From positions 744,001 to 808,000 of the forward strand of contig CM073200.1 in the NCBI GenBank assembly GCA_037042915.1: a stretch of DNA of 64,000 nucleotides, written 5' to 3'. Source of the DNA: Auricularia sp. M13 (taxonomy: Eukaryota; Basidiomycota; Agaricomycetes; Auriculariales; Auriculariaceae). A model generated the notes under the pieces. It was given only the letters and a program-made list of their open reading frames with translations, had not been told where the DNA came from and did not search any database. Positions 9,865-22,095 of the stretch are shown here, piece after piece (within the stretch, counting starts at the first letter, position 1; every line of letters starts with the position of its first letter). The position numbers were made by a program, and so were the translations under genes.

Positions 9865-11843
9865 GTGCAGCGTCTCCGACATTCAATGGCGAAGAACAAA
9901 CGTGCATGCGGGAACGATAATATCCCGTCCTCACCTTTGTTACAACGCTCACGACGTTCAAATGCGAAGTACTCGTCTGTGGCTGAGCCTGCGCAGCGCA
10001 CGCGCACGCCGAACGCAGCCGATACTAATCCGCCGCCCACTGGCAGCGGATTGCCTCAGCCAGAATTAACTGACGAACTTTCATGTTCCCGCCGACCTTC
10101 CACATCACTGGCCTTTCCGCGACTACCTCTTGAACTATTGCAGCGAATAGTTGAACTGGCTGTAGGGACGGACGTCGCGAGCCTCTCTGCACGCAGAAAG
10201 CTGAACAGGCTCCGTCTTGTGAACAAGGCCACCTTTCTAGTAGCATCGCGCGTCGCCCATTCGCATGTTTTCATTCCGAACGCCTCAAGTGCACGTCATG
10301 TCTTGGATGCGATCGTCCTCGACACAAAGAAACGCCCCGGGGAGGACATCAATTCGAAAACGTCTTTCTATGCTCCAGACATACGCGCACTCACGATAGA
10401 GCACAAGCCCGTGGTTTTTGGCGCTCGCTCTCCAGTCACGACAGTTCTTTTGCGTCTTCCCACCGCGCTTCGCCGTCTACAGAACCTGAAATCCTTCGCT
10501 TGGAGGACGACTGAACGTCCGACCTCTGATATCATTCGTGCGCTTGTGCAACTTCCTTCCCTGGACTCTCTTGAGATTCGCGACCATCAAGTGGTCAATC
10601 CCAAGATCGGCATGAGCTACGAGAAATATACGCGCGCCCCCTTGTTCCCGGTGCGCGCTGTTTTCTGGTATACCGACGTATATGCTGGAAATGCTGACCA
10701 AGCACAGTCGATTAGCAGCCTTAACGGACTCTCCCATCTGACCCTCCAACTGTGGCTTGATGAGGATGGTCAATTCGGTGGTAGTGGTACGTCAGCGGTA
10801 CCTTGCCCGTTGACGGCGGCTCACTCGTCTACCCCAGCAAAATGGCGCGATTTCTGCAAAAACACGTTGTCGCACTTTGATCTCTTGCAATCTCTTGTCG
10901 TCGAGATAAAGGGCACGTACAATGCCGAGGCCGCGGCCCTCTGCCAGCTGTCTTGGCCGCAGCTTCGACGGCTCGCACTGAATGGCATCAACTGGCTTTC
11001 CCCTTCTCTCGAAGTCTTCCCTGCGTTCCTGGCTCGACACCCGCTTCTCGAGGAACTCGACATCCACGACCGCATACGAAGCAAGGAGACGTGCATCTGG
11101 TCCCTCATCGCGGGGAGGATCGAACACGACCAGCGGATTTTGCCCAATCTTCAACGCATCTCTCTTGGAGCTGCGACTGGCGCCAGGTTTGTGCTGACCC
11201 TGCTGTTGACGGGGTTCCGCGATCTGCGTAGCGTCGTGCTCAGCCGAGACCGGCTGGTGGATGCGCACTATATGGAGCTTGCGGCTGCCGACGCCGCGCA
11301 CGTCAGCATGCGATGCGAGAGCGTCGAAATGCTGGGCATCAGCGTTGTGGGAGTGCAGGAGCTGTCCGCCTGCGCCGACAAGTTCCCAAGCCTGCGATAT
11401 CTCGACGTCACCAACGCCTGGGGCATGGAATGGGTGCGTGCAGTTCTCGTCGTTGCCGTCGGCTCATCGATGCCCAGGACGACATTTCGAAGCACGCCGA
11501 CGAGCTCAACTTCCCGCATCTCGAGTTTCTTCGCCTGAAGTTCACAGACCCGCGTCGTTCCGCGCTCCCGAACGGCGTCTTCGCTGACCCGGCAGAGGAA
11601 CGCGACATGTTGCATTCGCGTGCTGTGCAGTTTGTGCAGCGGTTTCCGAAACTGCGGCTTCTCCAATTCGATTGGGTTGCCGGAGACTTTTCGAACGAGC
11701 ATCACAGCGTTCGTCTCTCATGGGACGCGTCGCGGGTGGATGGCGATGCAGTTGTTCTCGTGGACTTAGAGGTCGAGGAGATCGACTGCAAACACGAGGC
11801 TGGAAGACCTGTCTCCTGGCCGACATTTTCTACTTTGCTTTAA
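9865..11843 (+). CDS. F-box / leucine-rich protein
   Basis: Exon 1 9865-11433, a 44-bp intron (11434-11477), exon 2 11478-11843; about 644 aa. The first ATG is 9865; an in-frame ATG at 9886 is an alternative. A basic, disordered leader precedes an F-box-like segment (AFPRLPLELLQRIVELA, then RKLNRLRLVNKATF, about residues 83-125). The rest has repeated leucine-rich patterns such as LQNLKSFAW, LPSLDSLEI, WPQLRRLALNGI, HPLLEELDI and FPSLRYLDV. Proteins of this type are expanded in Agaricomycetes and are thought to be substrate adaptors of SCF ubiquitin ligases; the substrate is unknown. The splice restores the frame from GMEW to DDISKHADELNFPHLEFLRLK, which continues the leucine pattern and supports the model. 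Confidence 0.8.
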
Positions 11844-11976
11844 AGTATCGTTATCACAATAATCCTCTACCGTTGCAGTATGTCGCATTCTTCTCATTGT
11901 ATCTTTGTGGCTCGGATCGGACTTCCAAGGATCGCTCCAAGGATAGACTGTATTGCTAACCCACTGCTCGCTCTCT

Positions 11977-13064
11977 TTACTGGAGTCCAGAGTAGATCGA
12001 TCCGCCCGGCGGAATGTACGCCTGAAACCATCAGCAAGTGGAAAGGACTCTTCAGCTTGCCACTGACCTGATTCGCGGCGTCACCTTGGTACGGGTTGAA
12101 GTGGATGCCGGGGTCAGTTGCCTTGTACGCGCCCGGGAAGTTCAGGTTTCCTGTGGGCTGCAAGCTTCCTCCTCCGGTGACTAGCGGGCCAGCAAGATCA
12201 GTCTCGTAACCGACCGTACTCACTGAGGGCCGTCTCACCGTTGAGCTGGATGCAGACAGGGTAGAACTGCGCGCCACCAATGTTGGTCGCGCCGTGCAAC
12301 GCGAGATTCTCGTGGCGGAGCAGGTACTTTCCCGCCTTGATGTTCGCGGGGATGCGGATCGCGTAGCTGAAATTGTTCTTCGCCAGCGTGTCCGAGGCCC
12401 ACTCACCGTTCGCGTACACGGACTGCTGGATCTATGGGCGTTTTTCTTCAGTACAACTCACTCGTTGAGCGGCCCTGACCTTGAACCAGGGAGATCCAGT
12501 ATCTGCCTTCCATTTCGAGCACCCAGAGTCGGGGCAGCGCGCCAGATAGTTCAGCACTGGGCCGTAATGACCTACGATGAGGACGAGCTGAGAACACGTA
12601 GTACGAACATAAATGCTGTCCCTTCACCAATCGGCCAAGTGTTCCATAATGCTGTGACAGTCTGACCAGCAGCAACATCTGCGGTAATTTCAGTCTGCGC
12701 GAGCGATCAGGATGAGGTCACGTGATGGACTGGCACGTGCGCTCGCGCACAGGTGGGAGTTTGCTGTTGCCGATCGAGCAGGTAATGTCGCCCGAGTTGA
12801 CATCCGCAATAAAGCCGGAGTCGGGCTTCGTGGCGCGCACGATGCGCGACGGTTGCGGTGTGGTGTACCCATCTGACGTCGCGACAGTCTGAGTGGTCGC
12901 TCGGCAAATATATATTACTCAGAAAGCGACGCACCGGTGTTCACATCCCACCCAGGCAAAACCTGATTTCCTATCTTCACGAACGGAACGTATCCGTGTG
13001 CGACCACCTGTGAGACGAGGGCTAAGACAGCCGGAGAGACGACCAGTGAAGACTTGAGCATCAT
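11977..13064 (-). CDS. AA9 lytic polysaccharide monooxygenase
   Basis: Minus-strand exons: 13064-about 12945, 12888-12751, 12694-12628, 12571-12480, 12431-12239, 12180-12068, 12021-11977. The first intron is ambiguous: donor at 12944 with acceptor before 12888 (56 bp), or 12934 to 12900 (35 bp). Secreted AA9 enzymes use one copper to cleave cellulose and related glucans by oxidation. A signal peptide (MMLKSSLVV to SQVVA) is followed by HGYV, so the mature protein starts with the copper-binding His. The second His is in GHYGPVLNYLA, made by an exon join, and the axial Tyr is in GAQFYPVCIQL. Also visible are ASDTLAKNN, LRHENLALHG and FPGAYKATDPGI. There is no CBM1; the protein ends PPGGSIYSGLQ. 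The number and phase of splices agree with the family. An upstream in-frame ATG at 13109 exists but adds a poor leader. Confidence 0.9.
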
Positions 13065-13713
13065 TGCGTAGCGGGACGGCATTTCCAAGTTCTGGGGAGC
13101 TTTATACATGGTTGAATGTCGCTTGCTTGGCGTCGATGCGGGGTAACCTACGGTGTGGGGAGAAGCAGCGTTCGGCTATTCGTCGGTCATCGCATAACGC
13201 AATACATGGAGGAAGCGGCAAAAATCGCGCATTGCGCCTGAGTTCCACTGGCAGTGTCGTAAAGAGTGAATATGGCAAACTTGAAATGACAGGCCACGTG
13301 CCAGTGGGATGCAATGCTTCGTAATTGTTCTTTCTTGCGGGGGTGCCAGTTTTGTACTTTCTTTTCCGCAGCATCAGGAAGTAAACGATGGCAAATGTGT
13401 GACCGTAACTCCAGCGCGCTCCCCAAACTCAGGTCGCAGTTTTATGTGCGGCCAATGGCTTCTAGTCGCGAGAAACGCCTCACGAAGTCGCTATATCGTC
13501 ATTTTCTATGAGTTGAACGAGATTTGAAAGGAGAGAAGGATTTCAATGATATACTACACGGGCTGGATAAGAAAAAAGACGGCACTGACACCATTACACA
13601 AAAACACAAGAATAGAGTATACGAGTAAAGAAATCCATCAATGCGAGAGAAATGCAGCAAGGTTGGTTCGAGTCGCAGTCGACGCGAAGATGGTCGTGGC
13701 ATGAGCAGGGGGG
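13065..13713. other. Intergenic stretch
   Basis: About 650 bp with the AA9 promoter on the right side of that gene and the 3' flank of the next minus-strand gene. Small ORFs here show no family features. Confidence 0.35.
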
Positions 13714-14316
13714 TCACGGTTTGACTCCTTGAACTTCTTCCAAGTTTAACTCGAACTCCTCAGAGCCCGCGTACTCCGCGAACATATCCGCGTAGAACTT
13801 GAAAGACTCCTCCAGCTCGGGCGTCGAAGTCCACTCACTACTCTCCCTCGACCAGTCCGGCGACGGGAGCGTCGTCTCCGTCTCTGCGGAGCACGCGCTC
13901 TCACTGGTGTTCGTTCGCGCCACCGTATAGTACGCATCGACGTCGAGCCCCGCGGCGGTAGCGGCGAGTCGGATGGCTGTCCAACGCGCGATTCGGAACT
14001 CGCACGTCGCGCATTCACGCGAGCACTCCGAGTCTATGCGGGGAGATGCCAGGGGGAGGAGCACGTGTGGAGGTTCGTCGTGGCCAGAACTTGACGAGCG
14101 AGCGGCGCAGCGGGCGCGTAGTTTGCGTACGAGAATTGCGATGAGAGCGAGTGACGCGAAGCCCAGAGCAGCCGACGTATTCTGGCCGGTCCAGAGGTGC
14201 TGGTCGACAAGGGGCTCCGATGAAGGGACGGCGGCCTCCGGCGCGCGGAGAATAGTAGCACGAGATGCGTTGCGGCTGGCAGCCTGGGCCATGGCAGGCA
14301 CGAATGCGGGAGACAT
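13714..14316 (-). CDS. Hypothetical protein with one transmembrane segment
   Basis: An intronless 200-aa frame from ATG 14316 to 13714; an in-frame ATG at 14292 is an alternative. The N-terminal 45 residues are polar and may face outward. One hydrophobic segment (SAALGFASLALIAILV, about residues 48-64) is followed by a basic stretch RKLRARCAAR, which suggests a membrane anchor with the rest in the cytosol. A cysteine-rich patch SECSRECATCEF follows, and the C-terminal third is acidic (Glu, Asp, Ser). I do not recognise a family. The frame is uninterrupted with high third-position GC like its neighbours. It could be a lineage-specific membrane protein. Confidence 0.5.
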   Translation of the reverse strand: MSPAFVPAMAQAASRNASRATILRAPEAAVPSSEPLVDQHLWTGQNTSAALGFASLALIAILVRKLRARCAARSSSSGHDEPPHVLLPLASPRIDSECSRECATCEFRIARWTAIRLAATAAGLDVDAYYTVARTNTSESACSAETETTLPSPDWSRESSEWTSTPELEESFKFYADMFAEYAGSEEFELNLEEVQGVKP

Positions 14317-14728
14317 TGCGCAGGTGATAGTCTGAGGGCAAGGGTCTATGACATGGGTAAACCCCTGAGCTTCCGTTCAATTCAGGCGGAATGACAATGA
14401 GGGGTCGCGATCGACGCTTGAATGCGCGCTGCTGTCGCTGCAGTGACACTGGCAGATATTGCAGAAAGACGGCGATTGAGTGGCTAAGGCCTTTCCGGAG
14501 AGTCGCACGGATGAAGACTCGGTCACTTGTAGACGCGCGGAAGCTGTTGGCGGCGAATTTGCGAAGCCGGGACAAAATCTATGTATAATGTCAGTGCAAG
14601 ATCGTAGTCAAGTCTACACAACAAAACGAATCGAATAATAATACGATGCCGAGTGGTGAGGCGTCTAAGGGCGTCTAAGAGGATTTCGCTTGGGGTTGTG
14701 AGTCTCCGCGGTCACTGAGGCTTGACGA
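14317..14728. other. Intergenic stretch
   Basis: About 410 bp with no supported gene. It includes the promoter of the one-TM gene and the 3' flank of the thioesterase gene. Confidence 0.35.
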
Positions 14729-15841
14729 CTAATTCTTGAGGAACTTGTCCTTGTCACGAGGCGCGACGAAAATGGCTCTGATTCATCCACATGTCTTAGC
14801 TTGAAACTTCACGTTCAGAAGTCGCCCGTGCTCACCTTCCCTCGGCAAGGACTTTGCCATTGACGTCCTCCAATTGACCGACGATGGTGACCTTATTTGG
14901 CTTGCGCTGCAATTCGTCCGGTGTAGTCTCTCTACGCATCCTGAAGACCAGAAATTGATTGGCACGGACAGGAGCGCGATAGTCCACGCTGAGGTTTGCC
15001 GTGGCCACAACCGGTTTGCTGAGCGAGGCAAAACCCTTTCGAAAGTCAGAGAGGGAAGGCGCGTTTCACATAGAAATGAAGGAAGGACGCACAAGGCGGT
15101 AGAGGTACTGGTCGAAAAGCGTCGCAACGAGACCGCCATGCACGATGCCTTCGTGTCCACACAGATCATTACCAACATGGACTATAACGACACCCTCGCT
15201 GCCGTCCTTGCGCTCGCGCACAAAAGGCGGTATAGCAATCTTCTCGTGGCCGAGGAGCGAACCGCCCACGAGAGTATGCGCATGCTTCGCCTCTTGTACT
15301 TGATATGGCCGTGCCTCGCGCCAAAGGTCGGACTCGTCTGAGGTGCCCATCATAAGCTGAGGTGAAATGTCGCATAATCTATCAACGCGCACGTTTCTCG
15401 AAGGCTTCATGTCGCAATTGCTCTATGAGCGGCAAAGCCGCGAGTTCCTTTTCCAGTTGGCGCGGGGAATGTTCGGCCCTGCCCGCTGGCGGCTTCGAGG
15501 AGGTCGGTCTGGGTGGATGATACGCGACTTGCAGCTCAGGCTGAAGCCATATACCAACCGCCACACCACCGAGCACCAGCGCTATCGACGCCGCTGTCAT
15601 TTGTCAGTTAAGCGACTCGTAGACGCCAGCCTGGTGTGAAAAACGCACCCAATGGCCTGGAAAGACGAATATTCCAGTACTTCGTGTGAGCAGGGGGGTG
15701 CCGTGTCGATACTTGGCCATCAGAAGGCGCATGGGCGTAAGAAATTTCCCGTTTGTCGAGCGTCGATGCACATCGTCTGGACGAGACGGTTCGCGGGACC
15801 GCTACCCGCGTGGATCGAGCCAGTACGCGCCTAGCAAGCAT
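14729..15841 (-). CDS. HotDog-fold thioesterase (PaaI/THEM4-like), probably mitochondrial
   Basis: Five minus-strand exons: 15841-15649, 15593-15393, 15337-15093, 15035-14836, 14777-14729. The introns are 55-58 bp and all phases close. The N-terminus MLARRVLARSTRVAVPR has Arg and no acids, like a mitochondrial presequence; a hydrophobic stretch AASIALVLGGVAVGIWL follows, suggesting an inner-membrane anchor. The HotDog core shows GHEGIVHGGLVATLFDQ (the HGG turn and helix), then ATANLSVDYRAPVRANQF and EDVNGKVLAEGRA. Such enzymes hydrolyse acyl-CoA thioesters; the chain length preferred cannot be told from sequence. The Asp of LFDQ is in the position of the usual helix acid. The C-terminus APRDKDKFLKN is typical of fungal members. 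Confidence 0.85.
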
Positions 15842-16961
15842 TTGGATAGGAAGTTCTAGTTGCAATGAGCGTAGGGATAGGAGCTAAGGAGTGCTCAGCG
15901 GTGGTGCAAGTGAAGTCATACTGCTCGGCGCGGGATCGGCTCGGATATCCGGTGTCGGTGCAGGTCGGCCGTTATCTTATCAATCTCGAAACTTCCAGCT
16001 GAGTCTTTTGATACTGTAGATCTTCTACAGTATTTTTTACTTCCATCGCTGCCTTTGCTCAGAATAAACACAGCTCGGCCCACCCTCGCATGGACCATGG
16101 TAGCCGTCAGGTTACCTACGTAGTACAATTGGTCCACGATAATCAGATTCAGCGAGGACTACTCGGTTTCTCCACCAATAATTAGTAGCAGACACTAGAA
16201 GGTGCCTTATATCCAAGAAATGCCAGTGAAGTACCTACGCAGGATAGGTCAGTGGAGAGACCGCAGTTACGGCCGCACAAAGTTCCAGTCACTACGCGGT
16301 AATGAATCAATAATGTACACGATTACCAATGTGAACGGATGCTGACCGGAAGTCCTCACCAGGCAGAAGAGGGCAGTACGGTCAACAACCGCAAAAGCCG
16401 CAGATCTCTGTGCTGTGGCCGCCCAGACCCTACGCTGTGAAACGCGTTTGACCGGGTACGAGCTGCTGAGGAGTCCAATGCCTGCTGAAAACACGAGTTT
16501 GATGACAGATACTGACTTGACCGTGCGTGGGAGTGTCACGCGGCAGTCAAATCAGCGTTCCCACGGGGACCTGCCTGCTTATTGCAAGAAAATGGTAAAG
16601 CGGGACAGTATTACAGACCGTGTACACCGTGAGGTAGCTTGAGGGTGTCTAGCGTCGTTTCGGTGCAGATTGAGCAGTGAGAAGAGACCGAGAAACAAAA
16701 TCGGAGTTCGGATCGGCCGCGCGTCTCGCCTTTTCCCTTTCCGCGACAGTTGGCTATTTGCTGGCAACCTCGGCTATACTCGAACCGCGCGCTCCGCCGT
16801 CTTACACCGATTACCCCGTGTCAGCGCAGGCCGCATCTTGCTCTCTTACCAACTCCCGCTCAGCTCACGGATTTACTTATTAACTCGCAACTGGCCTGAT
16901 GGACACTATAAGCAGGCCATTATCTGCGGCTCTCGGCGCATTCTTTCCCAAGTCGCCAACA
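15842..16961. other. Intergenic stretch between divergent genes
   Basis: About 1.1 kb between the thioesterase gene (minus) and the copper pump gene (plus). No supported gene, RNA or strong repeat is seen. Confidence 0.35.
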
Positions 16962-19900
16962 ATGTCCAAGGCGATCGCGTTGGAGGAGGACAAGCCGCTC
17001 GTTGACGGTGCCGAGCCTCAGTTTCGCAGATCTGAATTTCGGGTCGAGGGAATGACTTGCGGAGCCTGCGTTGAGGTGCGTGGTCGTTGCGTTGTGCGGT
17101 CAGCAATGAGCTCATCGTTGATTTTCTTTCTGTAACTCTCACTGTTGCCCACCACCTTGGCTTCCTATTGTTGCTGTCCCTGCTGGTGCTGCCGCCACTG
17201 TCGCTATCTTCGGGATATTTGCCATTATCGGTTGCCAACGCCACTGCTCACTTTGCAAACTGGCCTCCACCACAACTCCCCGACATGCTGAACACCCTCT
17301 ATATACGTTTGCAACATTGCCGGGGGTGTCTGCTCGTCGCTGTTTTCGGCTGACTAACACGTCTGGGTGGCGCTGCTGTCCTGCCTGGACACCGCTTGCT
17401 CTCGAACGGCCGCTGCGTCGTCATTCTATTCGAAATGGCCCCTCTCATCTACCCTTTGCCCCTACGCTGCAAATGTTACTGCAATCACGCCCCTCTGCGC
17501 AATTCTCATTGCTATTGCCTCTGTGTGGTTTATCGGTACTGAACTGGCCGATGACACTACGCGCTTGTGCCCACCGTTGCCAACGTGCTTCGAACCGTCC
17601 CCTTTGTTGACTCCAACACGACTCGGTTGCGCCTTCATCTTGGGTTACGCACGGCATCTGTTCACCAATGCCGCTGCATCGCCGTGACATGGGAAATGGC
17701 TGCGCATCCGGCTCTATTCTACTATCTGTTATTTCATCCGTCCCGGACTACCACGCAATGAACAACGTCGCATCGTGGTAACACCCCATGGGTCATAACG
17801 AAACTCTGTCACGGCTGACCTTTGCGGTTCATCCGACAGTCTATCGAGTCCATGATGCGCGGGCAAGAGGGTATTCATTCCATACGGGTGGCGTTGCTGG
17901 CCGAGCGCGCTGTAGTGGAATATGATCCAGCGCTATGGAATAACGAGAAACTCATCAATGTGCGTCGCATTTTTTCTTCATGTCAATTGACTGACTTCTG
18001 GCGCGCAGGAAATATCCGACATTGGCTTCGACGCGACGCTGATCCCTCCCGCCCGCGCCGATGAGGTCATGCTGCGAATATATGGGATGACCTGCAGCGC
18101 GTGCACCAACTCGGTGGAATCGGCGCTGCGCGAGCTGCCGGGCGTGAACGATGTCGCGGTGAACTTGCTCGCGGGCACGTGTCGGGTCGCGTTCGACCGC
18201 GCGTTCATCGGGCCGCGCGACCTGGTTGAGCGCGTGTCGGACGCAGGCTTCGACGCGATGCTGGACGACCAGGACAACGCGACGCAGCTGCGCTCGCTCA
18301 CGCGCACCAAGGAGATCCACGAGTGGCGCGACCGGTTCTGGCGCAGCTTCGCGTTCGCCGTGCCCGTGTTCCTAATTTCTATGGTCTTACCGCACGTGCA
18401 TGCGCTGCACGGCCCGCTGCACCACCGCGTATGCAACGGCGTGCTCGTCAAGGACCTCATCGCGCTCTGCCTTACGATCCCTGTGCAATTCTGGCTCGGA
18501 CAGCGCTTCTACCGCAACGCGTGGAAGGCGCTGCGGCACGGCGGCGCGACGATGGACGTTCTTGTTGTCTGTGGTATCACCGCCGCGTTCACGTACTCAG
18601 TCTTGGCCATGCTCTTCGCTGCGTTTAACCCGGACCCGATGTACCACCCGGACGTGTTCTTCGACACGTCCACGATGCTGATCATGTTCAACTCGCTCGG
18701 CCGGTACCTCGAGAACCTAGCCAAGGGCAAGACCTCCGCGGCATTGACGGACCTTATGGCGCTCACGCCCTCCATGGCGACCATCTACACCGACGCACCC
18801 GAGTGTACGAAGGAGAAGCGCGTGCCCATTGAACTCGTGCAGGTCGGCGACACCGTCAAGATCGTGCCCGGCGACAAGATCCCCGCGGACGGAACGGTTG
18901 TGCGCGGCAGCTCGACGGTGGACGAGAGCGCGATCACTGGCGAGGCCGTGCCGCTCGTCAAGCAGGTCGGCGATGCGGTCATCGGTGGGACGGTCAACGG
19001 GCTCGGGACGTTCGACATGACGGTGACGCGCGCGGGCAAGGACACGGCGCTCGCGCAGATCGTCAAGCTCGTGCAGGACGCGCAGACGCAGAAGGCGCCC
19101 ATCCAGGCGTTCGCGGACCGCGTCGCGGGCTACTTCGTGCCGACGGTCATCGCGCTCGCGCTGCTCACGTTCCTCGCCTGGATGGTCATCTCGCACCTGC
19201 TCGCGGATGCGCAGCTGCCCGCCGAGTTCCACGCCGCGGGCGCGAGCCGCCTCTCCGTGTGCCTGCGCCTGTGCATCTCCGTCGTCGTCGTCGCGTGCCC
19301 GTGCGCGCTCGGCCTCAGCACGCCCACCGCCATCATGGTTGGCACCGGCGTCGGCGCGCGCAACGGTATTCTCATCAAGGGCGGCCGCGCCCTGGAGGCC
19401 AGCCGCTCGATCAAGCATGTCGTGCTGGACAAGACCGGCACCGTCACCGAGGGCAAGATGTCGCTCACCGCACTGCGCTGGGCACCACCCGGCTCGGACA
19501 ACGACGACCCGCGCGACCTCGAGCGCCTCGGGATGGGCAAGGCCACTGCCGTGCCCACGCTCACTCGCGCTGCTGTCTTGGCCATGGTGGCCGCCGCTGA
19601 AGCGCGCTCGGAGCACCCCCTCGCTTTGGCTGTTGCGACTTTTGCAAAGACAGCGCTGTCCAAGGAGCGCGGCACGCCCGAGGCACGCGTCGACACGTTC
19701 GAAAGCATTACGGGCCAGGGCATCAGGGCCGAGGTCGCCCTTTCGGGCACTACGTGGATCGTCTACGTGGGCACGGCGAGCTTCGTCACACAGCCTGCCC
19801 CGGGGGAGATCGTGTCCGTGCCTAGCGCGCTGAGCGCGTTCGAGCAGGACGAGACGTCTGTGGGCCGCACGGTGATCTACGCATCCATCTGCGCGCGCGG

Positions 19901-20678
19901 CGAGAAGCACGCGCCGACGCCCGTCCTCGCGCTCTCGCTGGCCGACAAGCCCAAGCCGTCGTCCGCGCACGCCATCAAGGCGCTGCACGGCATGGGCATC
20001 CGCGTGTACATGATGACCGGCGACGGCGCCGTCACCGCGGCGGCCATCGCGCGCCAGGTCGGCATCCGCGCGGAGCATGTGTGGGCGGGCATGTCGCCCA
20101 AGGGCAAGGCGCGCAAGGTCGAGGAGCTCGTCGCGCAAGAGGGCGGCGGTGTTGCGATGGTCGGTGACGGCATCAACGACTCGCCCGCGCTTGTCGCCGC
20201 GACGGTTGGCATTGCGCTGTCGAGCGGCACAACCGTGGCCGTCGAGGCGGCCGATGTCGTCCTTATGCGCTCGGATCTGCTCGACGTCGTCGCCGCCATC
20301 CACCTTTCCCGCTCCATATTCTCTGTCATCAGACGCAACTTGCTATGGGCGAGCATCTACAACGTGTTCGGCATCCCGCTCGCGATGGGCGTGTTCCTGC
20401 CGTGGGGTCTGCATCTTCCGCCGATGACCGCGGCAGCTGCAATGGCCAGCAGCAGCGTGAGCGTTGTGACGAGCAGTCTGCTGCTACGGTGGTGGCGCCG
20501 GCCGCAGGAGAGCGTCATGCCGGGCGAGGTCGTTGGCGGCGAGACGCTCAGCCAAAGTGCTCGTCTCGCGCTCGCCGATCTGTGGGACCGCGTGCGCAGC
20601 CATCTTCGCCCGTCGCGCTCGCAGCAGGAGCAGGGGTACACCCAGATCCCCGTGGAAATGGACACTCGGACGGTATAG
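16962..20678 (+). CDS. CCC2: Copper-transporting P1B-type ATPase (Ccc2/ATP7-like)
   Basis: Exons 16962-17075, 17840-17959 and 18009-20678; 967 aa. ATG 16962 has a good context (A at -3). In-frame ATG 16899 is possible. Two N-terminal metal-binding domains are seen: GMTCGAC (about residue 32) and GMTCSAC (about 104). The pump core has TGEAVP, the transmembrane CPC motif (about 508), phosphorylation site DKTGT (Asp about 552), SEHPLA, and GDGINDSPAL (about 797). This family moves Cu(I) from cytosol into the Golgi lumen to load secreted copper enzymes; in a wood-decay fungus these include laccases and possibly LPMOs. Ccc2 usually has two or three metal domains, so size and layout are normal. The first intron (764 bp) is far longer than all others in the window, and it splits the first metal domain right after its CxxC loop. 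Confidence 0.95.
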
Positions 20679-21840
20679 CTATAGGTCGCTTCCCCCACAC
20701 CCCCAAACCAATCCGCCTGGATTCTCCACCGATCCATCTTAGGCGCTCTCTCACTCTTTCGGTTCACTGGTTACACGCTTTGCTGCTATGGTCCGGCATG
20801 TCTGTGTTGTGCTATATACGTCGCTACGTCGCGGAATATCCCCCTCTTTTGTCGATGGCCCATCGCGCCATTTGTCATTTATCCTTTCTCCATTCAGTCG
20901 TGCTGTTCGTCCCGAAACTCGTGTACAGTAAAGCATACAGTAAAGATGCCTAATCTGGGAGCTGGGCGACGGGGGGCCGGCGCGCTTGTTCCCTGGAGAG
21001 GAAGAGAAGCTGGGTATTGTGGCTCCTCGACGGTCCATGGTCAGATGATGACACGGTAGCCCTGGGGGACGCCGCGAGGCCGGTGTTCACAGAAGTCGTC
21101 CAATTCAGCCGTTCGCGTCCTTCCGCTGTCAAAGTGTCATGCCGGAATGAGAACGAGCAAGCAAGCTTGGATCGAGAATCGAAAATCGAGATGTGTGAAT
21201 GCGCGGATGAGGTCCGGCGTCGCGGCCGGGGTGCAAGCGCGGCGACTCCCACCTCGCGGCACTGGGCCCTTGCGCAGAGCGAGAGAATGGCGTCTTGCAC
21301 AGCCAATCCGACGGGGGGAGTGGGGCGGCGCGTTCTGGGCTCAGAGAATGAGGCCCATCCCATCTGTCGTGCTCACGAAAAAGTCCGGTCCCAGTCACAA
21401 TTCACAGTTCTCGCGTTGGGCGTTTCGATAGATATTACTGTAAGCTGCGGCGCGCTGCAAGACGTCAGCGAGGGAGGTTAAGGTGCCCTCCCTGATCGCC
21501 AATGACGACCCGGTGCGGAAAGCAGCCCTGCAGGACAGAGTCCGCGACGCTGCTGCAGTTAATGGCGCCAATTGAGAACTGTGTACGCAGAGCGACGCTG
21601 GCGGCTGCAGTGGGCTTATCTGAAGGCGCGCGGGAGAAGGAAGCGCATCGATGGGATAGAAGCCAAGGTCGCCGTCCAAGGCGCAGAGCCAGGAAGGACC
21701 GAAGAATATTTGACGTGGCACGGGCCAGGCACCTTCCCGCGCACGCAAAAACAAATCAACAAATCCGAATCGCATGTCACCATACACACTGCGTGCTTTT
21801 CACATTTAAGGTCGCGCACCATTCAGCGGAGAAACCTACC
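20679..21840. other. Intergenic stretch
   Basis: About 1.1 kb following the copper pump gene. Only short frames without family features are seen. Confidence 0.3.
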
Positions 21841-21890
21841 GCCCTCTCACTCCCCCCACCCGCCCCCCGTCTCTCTCCCACCAAAAGTGC
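21841..21890 (+). promoter_or_regulatory. CT-rich leader/promoter tract upstream of a small ORF
   Basis: A C/T-rich stretch ends about 65 bp upstream of ATG 21955. Such tracts mark transcription starts of well-expressed fungal genes. The function is inferred from composition and position. Confidence 0.4.
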
Positions 21891-21954
21891 GCGCCTCCCC
21901 CACTCAGCGTCGCGCGCACGAGACTGAGTTACGCCCGCAGACACCGCGTGCGCC

Positions 21955-22095
21955 ATGCAGAGCCCGGCTGCCCTCCCCGTCGACACTTGCCACCCCGTCA
22001 CGCAGGGCTTTGGCGACAACGAAGTCACCAGCGTGCGCGACTGCAAGTCGCCCAGCTGTCCGACCTCCATGCTCTACAAGCCGCCGCGCAAATGA
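21955..22095 (+). CDS. Small 46-aa protein, three cysteines
   Basis: The ATG lies in a GCC-ATG context and the TGA is at 22093-22095. The peptide starts MQSPAALPVDTCHPV and ends SMLYKPPRK, with cysteines at 12, 30 and 35. Codon use is strongly GC3-biased, like the surrounding real genes, and a CT-rich leader precedes it. No signal peptide or membrane segment is seen, so it is probably cytosolic or nuclear. I do not recognise it. It may be an independent microprotein or the first exon of a longer gene, but no good splice site to a downstream frame was found. Confidence 0.45.
   Translation: MQSPAALPVDTCHPVTQGFGDNEVTSVRDCKSPSCPTSMLYKPPRK

Noticed and set aside
18717-20303. 528-codon minus-strand frame
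   Set aside because: Antisense shadow of the copper ATPase; composition is Arg/Asp/His-rich as expected from GC3 bias.
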